From Caldalkalibacillus salinus (lineage in GTDB: Bacteria > Bacillota > Bacilli > Caldalkalibacillales > JCM-10596), in assembly GCF_016745835.1 (NCBI RefSeq), contig NZ_JAERVL010000001.1, forward strand, positions 558,001-622,000: a stretch of DNA of 64,000 nucleotides. Reading direction: 5' to 3'. The notes below the pieces were generated by a model. That model was not told the DNA's origin. It searched no databases and saw nothing but the letters and a program-made list of their open reading frames with translations. The stretch's first letter is position 1, and every line of letters starts with the position of its first letter. The position numbers were made by a program, and so were the translations under genes. Of the stretch, positions 19,738 through 29,167 are shown one piece after another.

Positions 19738-19740
19738 CTT

Positions 19741-19780
19741 AAAGAAGTGGTGAACTTATTACTCACCATCTTCTTTATTT
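19741..19780 (+). terminator. Terminator of the FGH operon
   Basis: AAAGAAGTGGTGA (19741-19753) pairs with TCACCATCTTCTTT (19763-19776) and a T-rich stretch follows. It lies just after the H gene stop at 19737. Confidence 0.75.
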
Positions 19781-19939
19781 TCTTCCTGTAGTTGTCGCCT
19801 CTTAATATCGTAATCCTCTTCCGTTGCGTGATTCCACTGAGCATCTAATAATAGTTCTCAGATTTAAGGGAAAACATTGGAAAATACTTTTTTTTGCAGT
19901 ATATTAGTGTATAAGATGATATACAGGGAGGGAATTATT

Positions 19940-22051
19940 ATGGCCCACTTTAGGCCAATGGCACGAATAATTTCTCATTTAGGAGAGAGGTTAATTAGTA
20001 GTACAAAGGTTGCACTTTTAGAATTAGTTAAAAACTCATATGATGCCAAGTCTAAATTTGTAGAGATTACTATAAATCAGTATGATAAACAAATTATCAT
20101 TTATGATGAAGGTCACGGCATGGACGACAAGACTATTGAAAACCATTGGCTTGTAGTAGGAACAAATAACAGACTTCAAAGGAAAGGTTCAATTGGGGAT
20201 GATCAGGAGGAAGTGCCACTTGGAGAAAAGGGCTTAGGTCGTTTTTCTACCATGAAATTAGGTAATCACCTACTTTTACAAACATCAACTAAAGATTCTG
20301 ACGTTCAATGGAATTTAGAAATTGACTGGACTAAATTTGGTTACAAGAGTGACTTATACTTGGATCAGGTTAATAATAACTTATATGAATTATCTAAACA
20401 AAAAGAAGGTTCATATACCAAGCTGATAATAAGTGATATAAAGGATTTTATTAGTGAGGAATGGGATAAGGTGGAAGTAGAGAAGTTTATTTCTAATACT
20501 GCAGCTAAGTATATAAATCCTTTTTATGAATTACCAAGAAAATTTAACATTAAAGTTTGGTTTACAGACCGTAATAATAAGAAAAGTTTTATTAAGATTG
20601 GTCAGACTGAAAAAGAATTGTTAGGTCAAGCACATCATGAAATTAAAGGAAAATATACTCCCGGGAAAATTCACTATCAATTTCAAGTAAGAAGGAACGG
20701 AACTATTGTCGACCAAGGTGAAGATAATATTCTTTTAGATTCTAAAATTGAAGACAGAGACCCTTTGGAATCAGGCTTTATAGGAGAATTTAGATTTCAT
20801 TTTTATATATTTAATAGGCGTAGGTTAAATGAAATGACTGGTTTTGAAAATACTAGAGTTATCCGCGAAATTCTAGACAGATATACTGGTGGGCCGATGA
20901 TTTTTCGAGACGGTTTTAGGATATTTCCTTATGGTGATCCCGGAGATGATTGGTTGGAATTGAATAAGGAAAAGTATAGAAAAGGAAAAGCGAGTATTAT
21001 AGGAGAGCAAACAACAGGTTATATTGCCTTAAACTCTAATAAATCTCCATATCTAGTAGATCAAACAAATCGTGAGGGACTGGTTAAAAATAAATCTTAT
21101 GAAAATTTTAATTTTATTGTAAAAAGTGTATTTCAAAAGTTATTAAATATAGTTGAAAGAAATGAACCAAAAGAAACATCGAGTGATATTACCAGTCATG
21201 CAAAAAAATCAGCAATGAATATAGAGAAAACTATTCTAAAAATTTCTCAAAGCAGTGATATAGAGGAAAAAGATATAAAGCTAATTATTCAAGAGTCTAA
21301 GTTAATAAATAAAGGAATTAAGGAACTAAATAGACGAGAAAAGGCTTTACTAGAAACATCTAGTGTTGGAATGACTTCAATGCAAATTGCACATGAGATT
21401 CATAACTTTATGCAAAAAATCTTGTCCAAACTAGATGATTTAAAAAGAGAACTACCGAATGTGTATTTAACTAATATTGAAATGCTTGAGTTAAATATTA
21501 AGTCCCTTAAAACTATGATTTCCCAAATAGATGAGCAGGCTTCAACATTAAGAAGAGCAAAATCAAAGGTGAATCTTGTTGATCAAATTCAACAAATAGT
21601 GGATACTTCAAAATCATTGTTAAGTAACTATAACAATAGAGCCATTGAAATCAATGTTGAATCAGAAGTTGTTAGTCTATATATAAAAGTGAATAAAGGT
21701 TTACTAATTCAACTTTTTGATAACTTACTAATAAACTCCTTTTACTGGATAAACTCTTTAGGGACAAGTGATGAAATAGATAAGGGAGTAATTAATATTA
21801 AGATTCAGAGGGATGGGAATGTTGTTTTCTATGATAATGGGCCGGGAATTTCTATTTTAGATGCTGAAGCAATTTTTGAACCATTCTTTTCTAGAAAAAG
21901 GGATGGTAAAGGATTAGGTTTATTTATTTGCAGAGAGATTGCAGCCTATCACAAAATTAACCTAGAAATATTGGAATATAGAAATCAAAGAGATAGGTTA
22001 TATTGCTTTAATCTAGATTTTTCTGAGATTGTATTAGGGGGAGAGATCTAA
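19940..22051 (+). CDS. Histidine-kinase-like protein with two GHKL ATPase domains
   Basis: I chose ATG 19940, six bases after AGGGAGGGA, over a TTG at 19877 that lacks a ribosome site. The 703-residue product starts with an Hsp90/MORC-type GHKL domain: N box 'ELVKNSYDAK', G1 'YDEGHGMDD' and G2 'GEKGLGRFSTMK'. A long middle region follows, then a histidine kinase core: H box 'IAHEIHNFMQ' with the likely phosphorylated His, N box 'LFDNLLINSF', G1 'YDNGPGIS' and G2 'GKGLGLFICREIA'. There are no membrane segments, so it senses something in the cytoplasm. The next gene overlaps it by 1 bp and encodes a receiver-like protein, the likely partner. Two ATP-binding domains in one kinase are unusual outside defence islands. 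Confidence 0.78.
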   Translation: MAHFRPMARIISHLGERLISSTKVALLELVKNSYDAKSKFVEITINQYDKQIIIYDEGHGMDDKTIENHWLVVGTNNRLQRKGSIGDDQEEVPLGEKGLGRFSTMKLGNHLLLQTSTKDSDVQWNLEIDWTKFGYKSDLYLDQVNNNLYELSKQKEGSYTKLIISDIKDFISEEWDKVEVEKFISNTAAKYINPFYELPRKFNIKVWFTDRNNKKSFIKIGQTEKELLGQAHHEIKGKYTPGKIHYQFQVRRNGTIVDQGEDNILLDSKIEDRDPLESGFIGEFRFHFYIFNRRRLNEMTGFENTRVIREILDRYTGGPMIFRDGFRIFPYGDPGDDWLELNKEKYRKGKASIIGEQTTGYIALNSNKSPYLVDQTNREGLVKNKSYENFNFIVKSVFQKLLNIVERNEPKETSSDITSHAKKSAMNIEKTILKISQSSDIEEKDIKLIIQESKLINKGIKELNRREKALLETSSVGMTSMQIAHEIHNFMQKILSKLDDLKRELPNVYLTNIEMLELNIKSLKTMISQIDEQASTLRRAKSKVNLVDQIQQIVDTSKSLLSNYNNRAIEINVESEVVSLYIKVNKGLLIQLFDNLLINSFYWINSLGTSDEIDKGVINIKIQRDGNVVFYDNGPGISILDAEAIFEPFFSRKRDGKGLGLFICREIAAYHKINLEILEYRNQRDRLYCFNLDFSEIVLGGEI

Positions 22052-24039
22052 TGTCCGTAGAAAATTTACTAGGATCTTTGGGTGTTTCAAAAATACTTTT
22101 TATTGATGATCAATTAGAGTTGGATGATGATGAAAAATTCCAGCAGGTGGTGCTTTATTTATCTAAAGAGAAAGATAACACAGAATTAAAGCAAAAGTTA
22201 AATACAGATACAAATTTAAGTGATGGAGAGTTAGAGCTAATATTCGTGGAAGAAGATTTCGATTTTTTACTAGATGATGAAGAAAAGAGGAACGATATCT
22301 ATGTGGTTATAGAAGATTATGATAAAGAAATAATGAATGGCCATGCAAAACATATTGAAAAAAAGTTATCTGACTATTTCGGTAGTGACAAAATCGAAAC
22401 CGCAAAGACGCCGGAAGAAAAAGATTTTAATGATTTTGAACTGATTATAATGGATTATAATTATTCTAAAGGTGAGTTTACTGCCCTAGATATTTTAAAG
22501 AGTAATGATTTTGATGATCAGAAGTTAAAATATATTATATTTATTAGTTCTCATAAGGAATTCGAATATAAAGAAAAAACATATAAGATGACTGATTCAG
22601 AAAGTAGACAGGATCTATTTAGAAGATATAGTAGCAATAATATTCTTGAATTCAAATCTATATTAAATTATATAAATAAAGATACAGTTCATAGAAAAGA
22701 TGACTTTTACGCAGCATTATATGAAACATTATTAGAATTGGAATCAGGCAAACTAATGTTTGAATCATTATTTTCTATGAAAAAGTTGCTAGATAAGGGT
22801 GTTAATGATGCCATAAGTAAACTGTTATTAACAAATAGTAAAACAATGAAAGCCTTAATATCTGAAAAACTTGAAATAGAAGGAGTTTCTGAAACTACCT
22901 ATATAGTTGAACTAAGTTTAGCATTAGTTAAGAATTTAATTACTGATAGTGTAACTCAAATGAAAGAAATTCATGAAAATTTATCTAACATTCAGGGATG
23001 GACTTGTGAAATATGGGATTATGAAACAGATAATCATTTAAGACAGTTAAGAAGAATAGAACTGTTGGATGAAAATATTAATGTTAGGAATGCTCCAATA
23101 GACTTTGGGGATATTTTCGAATTAAGAATACAAGATAACCCAGTAAGAGGTATTCTTGTAACACAATCATGTGATTTAATGGTAAGAGAGGTTAAGGGAA
23201 AAATTCGAAGGAATGCTGAAGTGGCATCAATTATTTTAGAGGTTCCTCAAGTGACCGGACAAAGTTGTATGAGATTTAGATTAGGGACAGAAGAAATAAT
23301 ATTTGATGTAAGAAAAAATATTCTTATCCCTTCTTGGCTATTAGATCTTACAACTTTAGACTCGGACAATGGTAAATCAAAATTTGAATTAAACCAAAGT
23401 ATAGATAGAGAGTTTACTTGGGGGAGTTTTTACTATAAATATTTAACAAAGTTAATAGAAGACAGATCAAAAGAATTAAAAGATTTTTCAGATGGGGAAC
23501 ATACTACATGGTCCGATAACATTGCATATTCATTTTTAAAGGTGCAAAATAATTTAGATTTTCATGTTTCAAGAATTGGAAGATTGGATTATTTACATAC
23601 TACATCTATTCTGAAACAAAAAACCGAGTTAGAGACTCGGGTTCCTTTATCTTTAGATATATCAAGTGAAGAAATAAAATTTTCACCTCTTAAAACTCAA
23701 TTGAATTCTCAGGAAACTAATCTAAAATTCTTTTATAATGAAAGGGATAAATGTGCCTTAGTAGACGTTAACCATCTCTTAGAAACAATTCAAAAAGAAG
23801 GATTTGAAATCACACAAGAAAATGTGGATGGTGTTATAACAGAAATCTCGACAAACCATCGAAAAAAATTATATCTTAATGATCAATTAAAGGAACAGAG
23901 AATGCTAATAATAGATGAAGAGACAGCAGAGACATTTAAACAATTTGGAATTGAAATAAGAAATAGTAAAAAGAAAAGATCTGTGGATGTAATTTGTCGA
24001 CATAATAGGACTATTACTGAAGCAGTAAGTCAGAGATAA
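22051..24039 (+). CDS. Large atypical response-regulator-like protein, partner of the dual-GHKL kinase
   Basis: A 662-residue protein coupled to the kinase gene by a 1-bp overlap. The N-terminus reads like a receiver domain: 'ILFIDDQ' supplies the acidic pair, 'LIIMDYNYSKG' the phospho-acceptor Asp, 'YIIFISSHKE' the Ser/Thr strand and 'ILEFKSIL' the Lys. About 100 residues are inserted between the first strand and the acceptor strand. No DNA-binding helix-turn-helix is visible. The C-terminal half has 'GILVTQSCDLMVRE', a motif I associate with large regulators in defence islands but whose role is unknown. The output is probably not transcription. The gene ends 30 bp before an IS21 remnant, and the reading frame appears complete. 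Confidence 0.68.
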   Translation: MSVENLLGSLGVSKILFIDDQLELDDDEKFQQVVLYLSKEKDNTELKQKLNTDTNLSDGELELIFVEEDFDFLLDDEEKRNDIYVVIEDYDKEIMNGHAKHIEKKLSDYFGSDKIETAKTPEEKDFNDFELIIMDYNYSKGEFTALDILKSNDFDDQKLKYIIFISSHKEFEYKEKTYKMTDSESRQDLFRRYSSNNILEFKSILNYINKDTVHRKDDFYAALYETLLELESGKLMFESLFSMKKLLDKGVNDAISKLLLTNSKTMKALISEKLEIEGVSETTYIVELSLALVKNLITDSVTQMKEIHENLSNIQGWTCEIWDYETDNHLRQLRRIELLDENINVRNAPIDFGDIFELRIQDNPVRGILVTQSCDLMVREVKGKIRRNAEVASIILEVPQVTGQSCMRFRLGTEEIIFDVRKNILIPSWLLDLTTLDSDNGKSKFELNQSIDREFTWGSFYYKYLTKLIEDRSKELKDFSDGEHTTWSDNIAYSFLKVQNNLDFHVSRIGRLDYLHTTSILKQKTELETRVPLSLDISSEEIKFSPLKTQLNSQETNLKFFYNERDKCALVDVNHLLETIQKEGFEITQENVDGVITEISTNHRKKLYLNDQLKEQRMLIIDEETAETFKQFGIEIRNSKKKRSVDVICRHNRTITEAVSQR

Positions 24040-24069
24040 TACAACTTAAACTTAAAAGAAGACAAGTGA

Positions 24070-24652
24070 ATCCGGTTTCTGGACTTCGTGGATCATTATG
24101 GATTTACGCCTAAGGTACATCGTCCCTATCGTCCACAAACGAAAGGGAAAGTAGAACGCTTCATCGGATATATGAATGGATGGCTAGAAACCTCTCTGTA
24201 CAGTCATTACATGATTCTGAGATGGGTGGAAGAAACGGCAAACCAACGTGTTCATAGCACAACCGAACGAAAGCCGGTAGAACTTTGGATGAAAGAATCT
24301 TTACATACATCCTGCACCTTCGACATACGATGTTAGTTATATCGCCTATCGCAAGATTGGCAGAGACAGTGTACTAAACTATCATGCACGGAAACTGCTT
24401 ATGCCATCTAAAATGGCTCGCCAGGAAGTGATGATCAAAGAAACGTTGGACGGTCAAATAACAATCTATCATCGCGGTAACCCTGTGTTGAGTTATACAA
24501 AAGATGACCACGTATTACCACTATCAGAGCAGATAAGAAAAAAGCAACGTTCAAAGGCGGACACCTCAAACGCTGCTTCAGGTATAGAGGTCGCGGTGCG
24601 CCCACTAAGCGTCTACGACCAATTCATCAATGAGAGGAGCGATCCGTCATGA
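24070..24652 (+). pseudogene. istA: IS21 transposase (IstA), 5'-truncated and frameshifted
   Basis: Starting near 24,070 the frame reads 'FLDFVDHYGF' and 'RPYRPQTKGKVERFIGYMN', the end of the integrase core with its last catalytic Glu (in 'KGKVERF'). At about 24,297 the frame changes: the first frame stops at 24,336 while the continuation ('NLYIHPAPSTYDVSYIAYRK') runs to 24,652. The N-terminal helix-turn-helix and most of the integrase domain are absent, so it cannot transpose. The stop overlaps the istB start by 4 bp, as in intact IS21. Confidence 0.82.
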
Positions 24653-25345
24653 ATCAAATCATTGATACATACTGCGAATCGCTCAAATTGACCAAAATTC
24701 AATCAGAATGGCATTCTCTCATAGACGAAGCTTCTAAAGATAATATACCATATCATGCATTTCTTGAGCGAGTGCTGGGGATAGAAAATCAAGACAGAAT
24801 TGAGCGAAGCAGAAAGACATTATTGAAATTATCGCGGTTGCCTTTTCGAAAAACGCTTGATGGGTTTGACTTTGACCGGGTTACCGGCGTGAGCAGACGG
24901 GATATTGAAGAGTATATGAATCTGAGTTTCATTAAAGAGAATCAAAGTCTCGTCTTTTTAGGACCATCCGGTATAGGGAAAACACACCTGACGTGTCGAT
25001 TGCATTAGAGGCCGTAAGAAATGGCCTTTAAAAGTATTTCATGACGGCCCAAGAGCTTGTCACAACGCTTGAAACCGCAGACAATCAGGGAAAACTAGAG
25101 AAGAAGATCAGAGGGCTGGCAAAGCCTTCTCTCCTCATAATCGATGAGAAGGGCTATTTGAATCTGTCAGATAACGGAGGTCACTATTTGTTCCAAGTGA
25201 TTAGCCAACGATATGAGAACAGTTCGATCATCTTAACATCTAAAAAGACCTTCAGTGAATAGGGTGAAGTGCTCGGCAATGGAATCATTTCCACAGCTAT
25301 TCTGAATCGACTTGACAATCATTCCAACTATCAACTCTTTAATTA
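24649..25345 (+). pseudogene. istB: IS21 helper ATPase (IstB), inactivated
   Basis: From ATG 24,649 the frame gives an IstB-like N-terminus and a Walker A 'GPSGIGKTHL'. A frameshift near 24,995 leads to a stop at 25,008. The correct frame continues as 'SIALEAVRNGL', meets a TAA near 25,035, goes on through the Walker B 'SLLIIDEKGYL', and meets a TAG at 25,260 where IstB has Trp. It ends with the usual 'LNRLDNHSNYQLFN'. Three lesions mean the loss is old. Confidence 0.82.
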
Positions 25346-25413
25346 AAGACACCCTTCATTTAAAGTGTACCCTTTGTAAAGGACAATTTATAAAAAGCCT
25401 AAGCTGCTCTAAG

Positions 25414-25449
25414 AAGATGATCTCTGTATTGAACAGGGGGCATCTTTTT
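25414..25449 (+). terminator. Terminator-like hairpin after the IS21 remnant
   Basis: AAGATG...CTCTGT (25,414-25,427) pairs with ACAGGG...CATCTT (25,433-25,446), followed by TTTTT. The rest of the gap 25,346-25,623 holds no gene. Confidence 0.55.
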
Positions 25450-25623
25450 CGTTTCCATTGATATCCGTAGTGATTGTAATTGGTCATATACTGTTTTCTT
25501 TCAAAGCTTTTAAGTAGTGGCGAGACCAATAAAACGTTGACAAATATTTCTTATAATTATACTATTTTTACAGGTCGTACTAATTTTTTAGAATGGACTA
25601 TATAATTAGTAAAGGGTGAGGAC

Positions 25624-26136
25624 ATGGATAATAAGTCAAAACAACTCTCTATTTCGATTGAACAGTCTAAGTTATTAGGTAGTGCACTTCGGGTCAAGAT
25701 CCTTCATGCTCTCGAGGATGTGCCGAGAACTGCTAAACAAGTCGCAGACCAGCTTGGTCAGACTCCAGGGAACATTCACTACCATATGCAGAGACTGTAT
25801 GAAGGTCAACTCATTGACCTTATTGAAACGAAAGAAACCGGGGGTATCGTAGAGAAATACTATAAGGCGAAATCCACGTGGTTTAACATTAAGTCTGATT
25901 CAAAATCTATACCTGGGGACACGTCAACCACTCGAATGACAACACGCTTGTTACTTACCAAAGAAGATATAGAACAGTTTCAATCTGATCTTCGAGAACT
26001 CCTTGATCAATGGGGACGTAAATTACCACAAGGCAATGGAGAGGGGATGTTGGAGTATGCCGTGGATATTTCGTTACAGGAGATTAAAGATGAGGAATCA
26101 AACATGATGGAAAGTGAAAAAGGAACTAAGCGGTGA
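25624..26136 (+). CDS. ArsR-type winged-helix transcriptional regulator
   Basis: A 170-residue protein with an N-terminal winged helix of the ArsR/HTH_20 type: 'SALRVKILHALEDVPRTAKQ' followed by 'VADQLGQTPGNIHYHMQRLY' as recognition helix, then a 'VEKYYKAKS' wing. The C-terminal 90 residues are helical and may form the dimer or ligand part. It starts at ATG 25,624 with AAAGGGTGAGG as ribosome site. The MFS pump gene follows 73 bp downstream in the same direction, so this is probably its regulator, acting as a repressor of the pair. Confidence 0.78.
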   Translation: MDNKSKQLSISIEQSKLLGSALRVKILHALEDVPRTAKQVADQLGQTPGNIHYHMQRLYEGQLIDLIETKETGGIVEKYYKAKSTWFNIKSDSKSIPGDTSTTRMTTRLLLTKEDIEQFQSDLRELLDQWGRKLPQGNGEGMLEYAVDISLQEIKDEESNMMESEKGTKR

Positions 26137-26209
26137 AGGTCTAATGGAAAGTAGATGAGCATATCTGAACTGGTGTGAATGACCAAAAATGAGATAAAGG
26201 AGGAATTTT

Positions 26210-27470
26210 ATGGATATGGAGCCGTCGAAAGAAATACAACAACAACCTCAGAGCGAGCGATTGTCTTCTCTGATAAGGAACAAAAAATTCTTACTTTTAT
26301 GGTTTGCCAGTGTTTTTTCAGGATTGTCTTTCTCTATTTATTTTTTGACTAAAAGTTGGTATGTGGTTGATGAACTTAGTTTAAAGGCCTTTCTCGGTGT
26401 AGTCCTAATGGCCATGACCGTTCCACGTGTTTTACTCATGATGATTGGGGGAGTATTAGCGGATCGATTTAGACGTTCCACGATTATGTTTAGCTCATTA
26501 ATAACAAGAAGTGGGCTTTTATTTGGGATGGTCATTCTTCAGTATATGGGCTTAATTAATATATGGATACTCATTGGATTTGCTTTTTGTATTGGGATTT
26601 TAGATGCTTTTTTTTGGCCAGCTAACCATGCAATTTTACCCTCTATTGTATCGAAAGATCACCTCACTCGTGCGAATTCCTTTTTACAGAGCACAAACCA
26701 TCTTACCTTAATTATTGGACCGATGATCGCTGGGTGGCTCATCACGATGATCGCTTATGAATGGATTTTTGGAACGATAACGTGCTTGCTCATCATAGGG
26801 GCCATATTGATATACCTAGTAAAAGAACCGTTTGATAAGCCGGAAGTTAAGCGTCAGCCTTCACCACTAAAGGATCTTACAGAAGGATACTCTTATCTGA
26901 AGCGTTCACCTGTCTTGCTCAGTTTAATGTGGACTAGTATATTCGTCAATTTTTTTATCACTGGACCTGGTACGATGGCCATTCCTTTAATAGTAGAAGA
27001 ACGTTTAATGGGTGGTCCCTTAGAACTTAGTTATTTAGAAAGTACGATTGCAGGAGGGTTGATACTGGGCGCAATCATTATCGGTATCATCAATCTTAGG
27101 TCAAAGCGAGGCCTTTTAATCATAACAAGGATAACTATTCTGGGAATATCTATCGGACTATTAGGACAGGTCACATTCCTTTTGGCAGGCGATTTTAGTC
27201 TTGGCTATTTTAGGTATGGGTATCACTATAGGAGATATACCAGCTAGAGCTATAATCCAAGAAAAAACAGATTCCGATAAGATAGGTCGCGTAATGGGGA
27301 TGATGTCAACTGCGTCCAATGGGCTAATACCACTGTCATACGGGATGACCTCCGTTGCCCTTTCTCTTAATTTTTCTATATCTTGGATCTTACTTTCTTG
27401 TGGTAGCTTCATCATTCTTTTTTCGTTTTTCGTACTATGGACATTTGATAAGCTTAGATCCTTAGAATAA
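26210..27470 (+). pseudogene. MFS efflux transporter, frameshifted in its last third
   Basis: The first frame (ATG 26,210 with AGGAGG upstream) encodes ten or so membrane segments of a DHA3-type (MefA-like) MFS transporter, with 'GGVLADRFRRS' as the loop 2-3 motif. It runs out of frame near 27,190-27,205 and stops at 27,247. The remaining part is in the next frame ('AILGMGITIGDIPARAIIQE' onward) and ends at 27,470. Together they make about 420 residues, the usual family size. One inserted or deleted base explains the break. It is either a recent pseudogene or a sequencing error. The ArsR-type gene upstream is its likely regulator. Confidence 0.8.
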
Positions 27471-28069
27471 TTGTTTTAATATGCATTCATCTCTTAAATA
27501 CAGTATTATTTACCGCACAGCTATCCAAAGGTATAATTTGAATTAAACGAGGTGTTTTAAGCATGTGCTTTGGGTTTAGTAGAGAATTATATAAAAACAA
27601 TGACATGGGGACCTCATTGAATATTTAAGTAAGTTTGAGAGAACATCAAGGGTCACACCCAGTAATAAAATTGTCAGGGCTGGCAAGCCTTTTTTATTTA
27701 CACAATTCTAAAGTTTTTCTTGCAAAACAAGCTTGTCCCTTGACTCTTTTGTCAGGGGAGCAAAGCACGAATCTTACTGGGAATTATATACAAAGAATAC
27801 AATTATGTAGTATTATTAAGTCCATGGTCTCGCCATACTTCCTCTCATTATGGAACAGTTCTATCACAACATCTTCATCACAAAAAGTTCACTCCATATT
27901 CTTTGGGACTATACAAGCCTCGGGTAGCTGATTTAGTAGCGTTGTTGCAAACGAAACAACTACTTTTATAGAAAGTAAACCACCTATATTTCACACAATT
28001 ATGAAACATGGTTCTCTAGCTCAACTTTTTCAGAGTGGTTTAAAAATCTTTTAAAACATCAATCTACTT
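27471..28069. other. Gap with probable coding remnants
   Basis: No intact gene is seen. A short plus-strand frame at 27,563-27,628 has a ribosome site (GAGGTG) but only 21 codons. From about 27,740 to 27,968 one plus-strand frame is open and reads like real protein ('YGTVLSQHLHHKKFTPYSLG'), but it lacks a start and has no family I can name. The end of the gap carries one copy of a duplicated 45-bp sequence. Confidence 0.4.
27963..28011. repeat. First copy of a duplicated 45-50 bp sequence
   Basis: This stretch and 29,106-29,156 share a sequence with a core of AAACCACCTATATT and ACAATTATGAAACA, differing at a few positions. In the second copy it forms the terminator of the merR gene; this copy lacks the closing GGTGGTTT half. 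Confidence 0.7.
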
Positions 28070-28774
28070 TTATGGAGCTGGAAACGTACCGTTAATGTAA
28101 TAATCTAACATGATACATCTTTGTGTTGCTAAATAATAGTCAGCATAACTTTTATTTACACTAGCATGTTTTAACAATTTAATCGTTTCATTGATATAAG
28201 TATGCATTTTTTCATTATTGGTGAGCGACGTTATATTATCTAGCATGTTCATTTTTTCTTCAAGATCATCTATTAGGTTTACCCATGTCCCTTTGTTCTC
28301 TAAGGTTTTATTAAACTCTTTCTCAGATAAAAAATATGCCCTTCCACCAAAACCGGCACTTACATAGCTTTTACTACTTTCTACACTATCCTTGGAATAA
28401 ATCGCTTTAGGAACTACTAAATAGTAACCACCGTATGCGGAATTTTTTATGTATGTCTTAATCTTGTCTTTTTTATCAGATGGTAGCGTTTTAATTATAC
28501 TGTTTAGATTCTGCAATTCTTTATCGTAACTAGGCTTGATGGAATCAAGTAATTCATTGTAGGGGGTATTGTCTACTACATAAGAATACATTAATCCAGA
28601 TTCTGTTACTATATATTCTTTATTAGATAGTTGATTGCTCTCTTCCGTCTTTTTAGTAATTGAAGGGTTTGAACTACTACCACGCACCTTAGTTTCATCT
28701 TCTGATGAATTGTGTGTACATGCAGCTAAAATCATGGCCGAACTAAGGATAATTAATATTCTTCTCATGAGCAA
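28070..28774 (-). CDS. Predicted lipoprotein of unknown function
   Basis: A 234-residue protein with a classic lipoprotein signal: 'MRRILIILSSAMILAAC', with the lipobox LAAC, so it should be anchored outside the membrane by the Cys. After the signal it is hydrophilic and helical (Ser, Lys, Glu, Asn-rich), with no motif I recognise. AGGAGG lies 7 bases before TTG 28,774, so that codon is a better start than the ATG 6 bases further in. It stands alone between two copies of a short repeat. Confidence 0.72.
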   Translation of the reverse strand: MLMRRILIILSSAMILAACTHNSSEDETKVRGSSSNPSITKKTEESNQLSNKEYIVTESGLMYSYVVDNTPYNELLDSIKPSYDKELQNLNSIIKTLPSDKKDKIKTYIKNSAYGGYYLVVPKAIYSKDSVESSKSYVSAGFGGRAYFLSEKEFNKTLENKGTWVNLIDDLEEKMNMLDNITSLTNNEKMHTYINETIKLLKHASVNKSYADYYLATQRCIMLDYYINGTFPAP

Positions 28775-28797
28775 GTTTAAACCTCCTAACCTTTAAA

Positions 28798-28826
28798 AGA
28801 AGGAGTGATAAAACACTCCTTCTTAC
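28798..28826. terminator. Perfect hairpin upstream of the lipoprotein gene
   Basis: AAGAAGGAGTG pairs with CACTCCTTCTT around a loop of about six bases. On the minus strand it lies after a reading-frame remnant (28,838-28,954) and before the lipoprotein start, so it would end a transcript coming from that remnant. Confidence 0.6.
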
Positions 28827-28837
28827 TATTATATATT

Positions 28838-28954
28838 CTAAATATGACTGCTCGCTACCCAATTATAACTCCAATAAAGTGAGTAATATCCTGTTGGTGA
28901 GTAAATTGCCTCTTTTAAGAAGTTATATTGTCCTTCATCCTTTCTAGTATACTA
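28838..28954 (-). pseudogene. C-terminal remnant of an unknown gene
   Basis: On the minus strand an open frame without a start codon ends in a TAG at 28,838-28,840 and is directly followed by the hairpin at 28,798-28,826. Its translation is protein-like and aromatic ('SPTGYYSLYWSYNWVASS'). It is probably the end of a lost gene. No family is recognised. The rest of the gap up to 29,105 holds nothing visible. Confidence 0.35.
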
Positions 28955-29105
28955 GTAAAATCACCTAAAACTCCCCTAACACTTCATCTTCATAACGTTT
29001 CATTTGTTTATTATAAGTGTTATCCCAAGCCCTTGTAGTATTTAATTCATGTATTTCTATAGCCGTAAAATTATCCCAAACTCAATTTTAACCATTTCAA
29101 GTACT

Positions 29106-29156
29106 GCTTTTAGATAGAAAGAAAACCACCTATATTCCATACAATTATGAAACACG
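29106..29156. repeat. Second copy of the duplicated 45-50 bp sequence
   Basis: This is the partner of 27,963-28,011. The two copies flank the lipoprotein gene and the remnant at 28,838-28,954, so the segment between them may have been inserted or duplicated. Confidence 0.7.
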
Positions 29157-29166
29157 GGTGGTTTCT
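29121..29166 (-). terminator. Terminator of the merR-type gene
   Basis: On the minus strand GAAACCACC pairs with GGTGGTTTTC across a 25-base loop and is followed by a pyrimidine-rich run. It begins 2 bp after the stop of the MerR gene. Confidence 0.6.
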
Positions 29167-29167
29167 G

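Larger units (their letters stand above)
24062..25372 (+). mobile_element. Decayed IS21-family element at the right edge of the island
   Basis: Remnants of istA (5' truncated, one frameshift) and istB (one frameshift, two nonsense codons) lie in the standard order. The left end of the element is missing and its right end near 25,345-25,375 is approximate. The base composition rises here compared with the island. Confidence 0.78.

Noticed and set aside
1-24039. A full Dnd modification system (DndBCDE)
   Set aside because: The PAPS-reductase-like gene is too short for DndC and there is no DndB, DndD or DndE candidate in the window.
27635-27931. 98-codon plus-strand frame as a gene
   Set aside because: No ribosome site and an unlikely amino acid composition; the overlapping frame reads more like a protein remnant.
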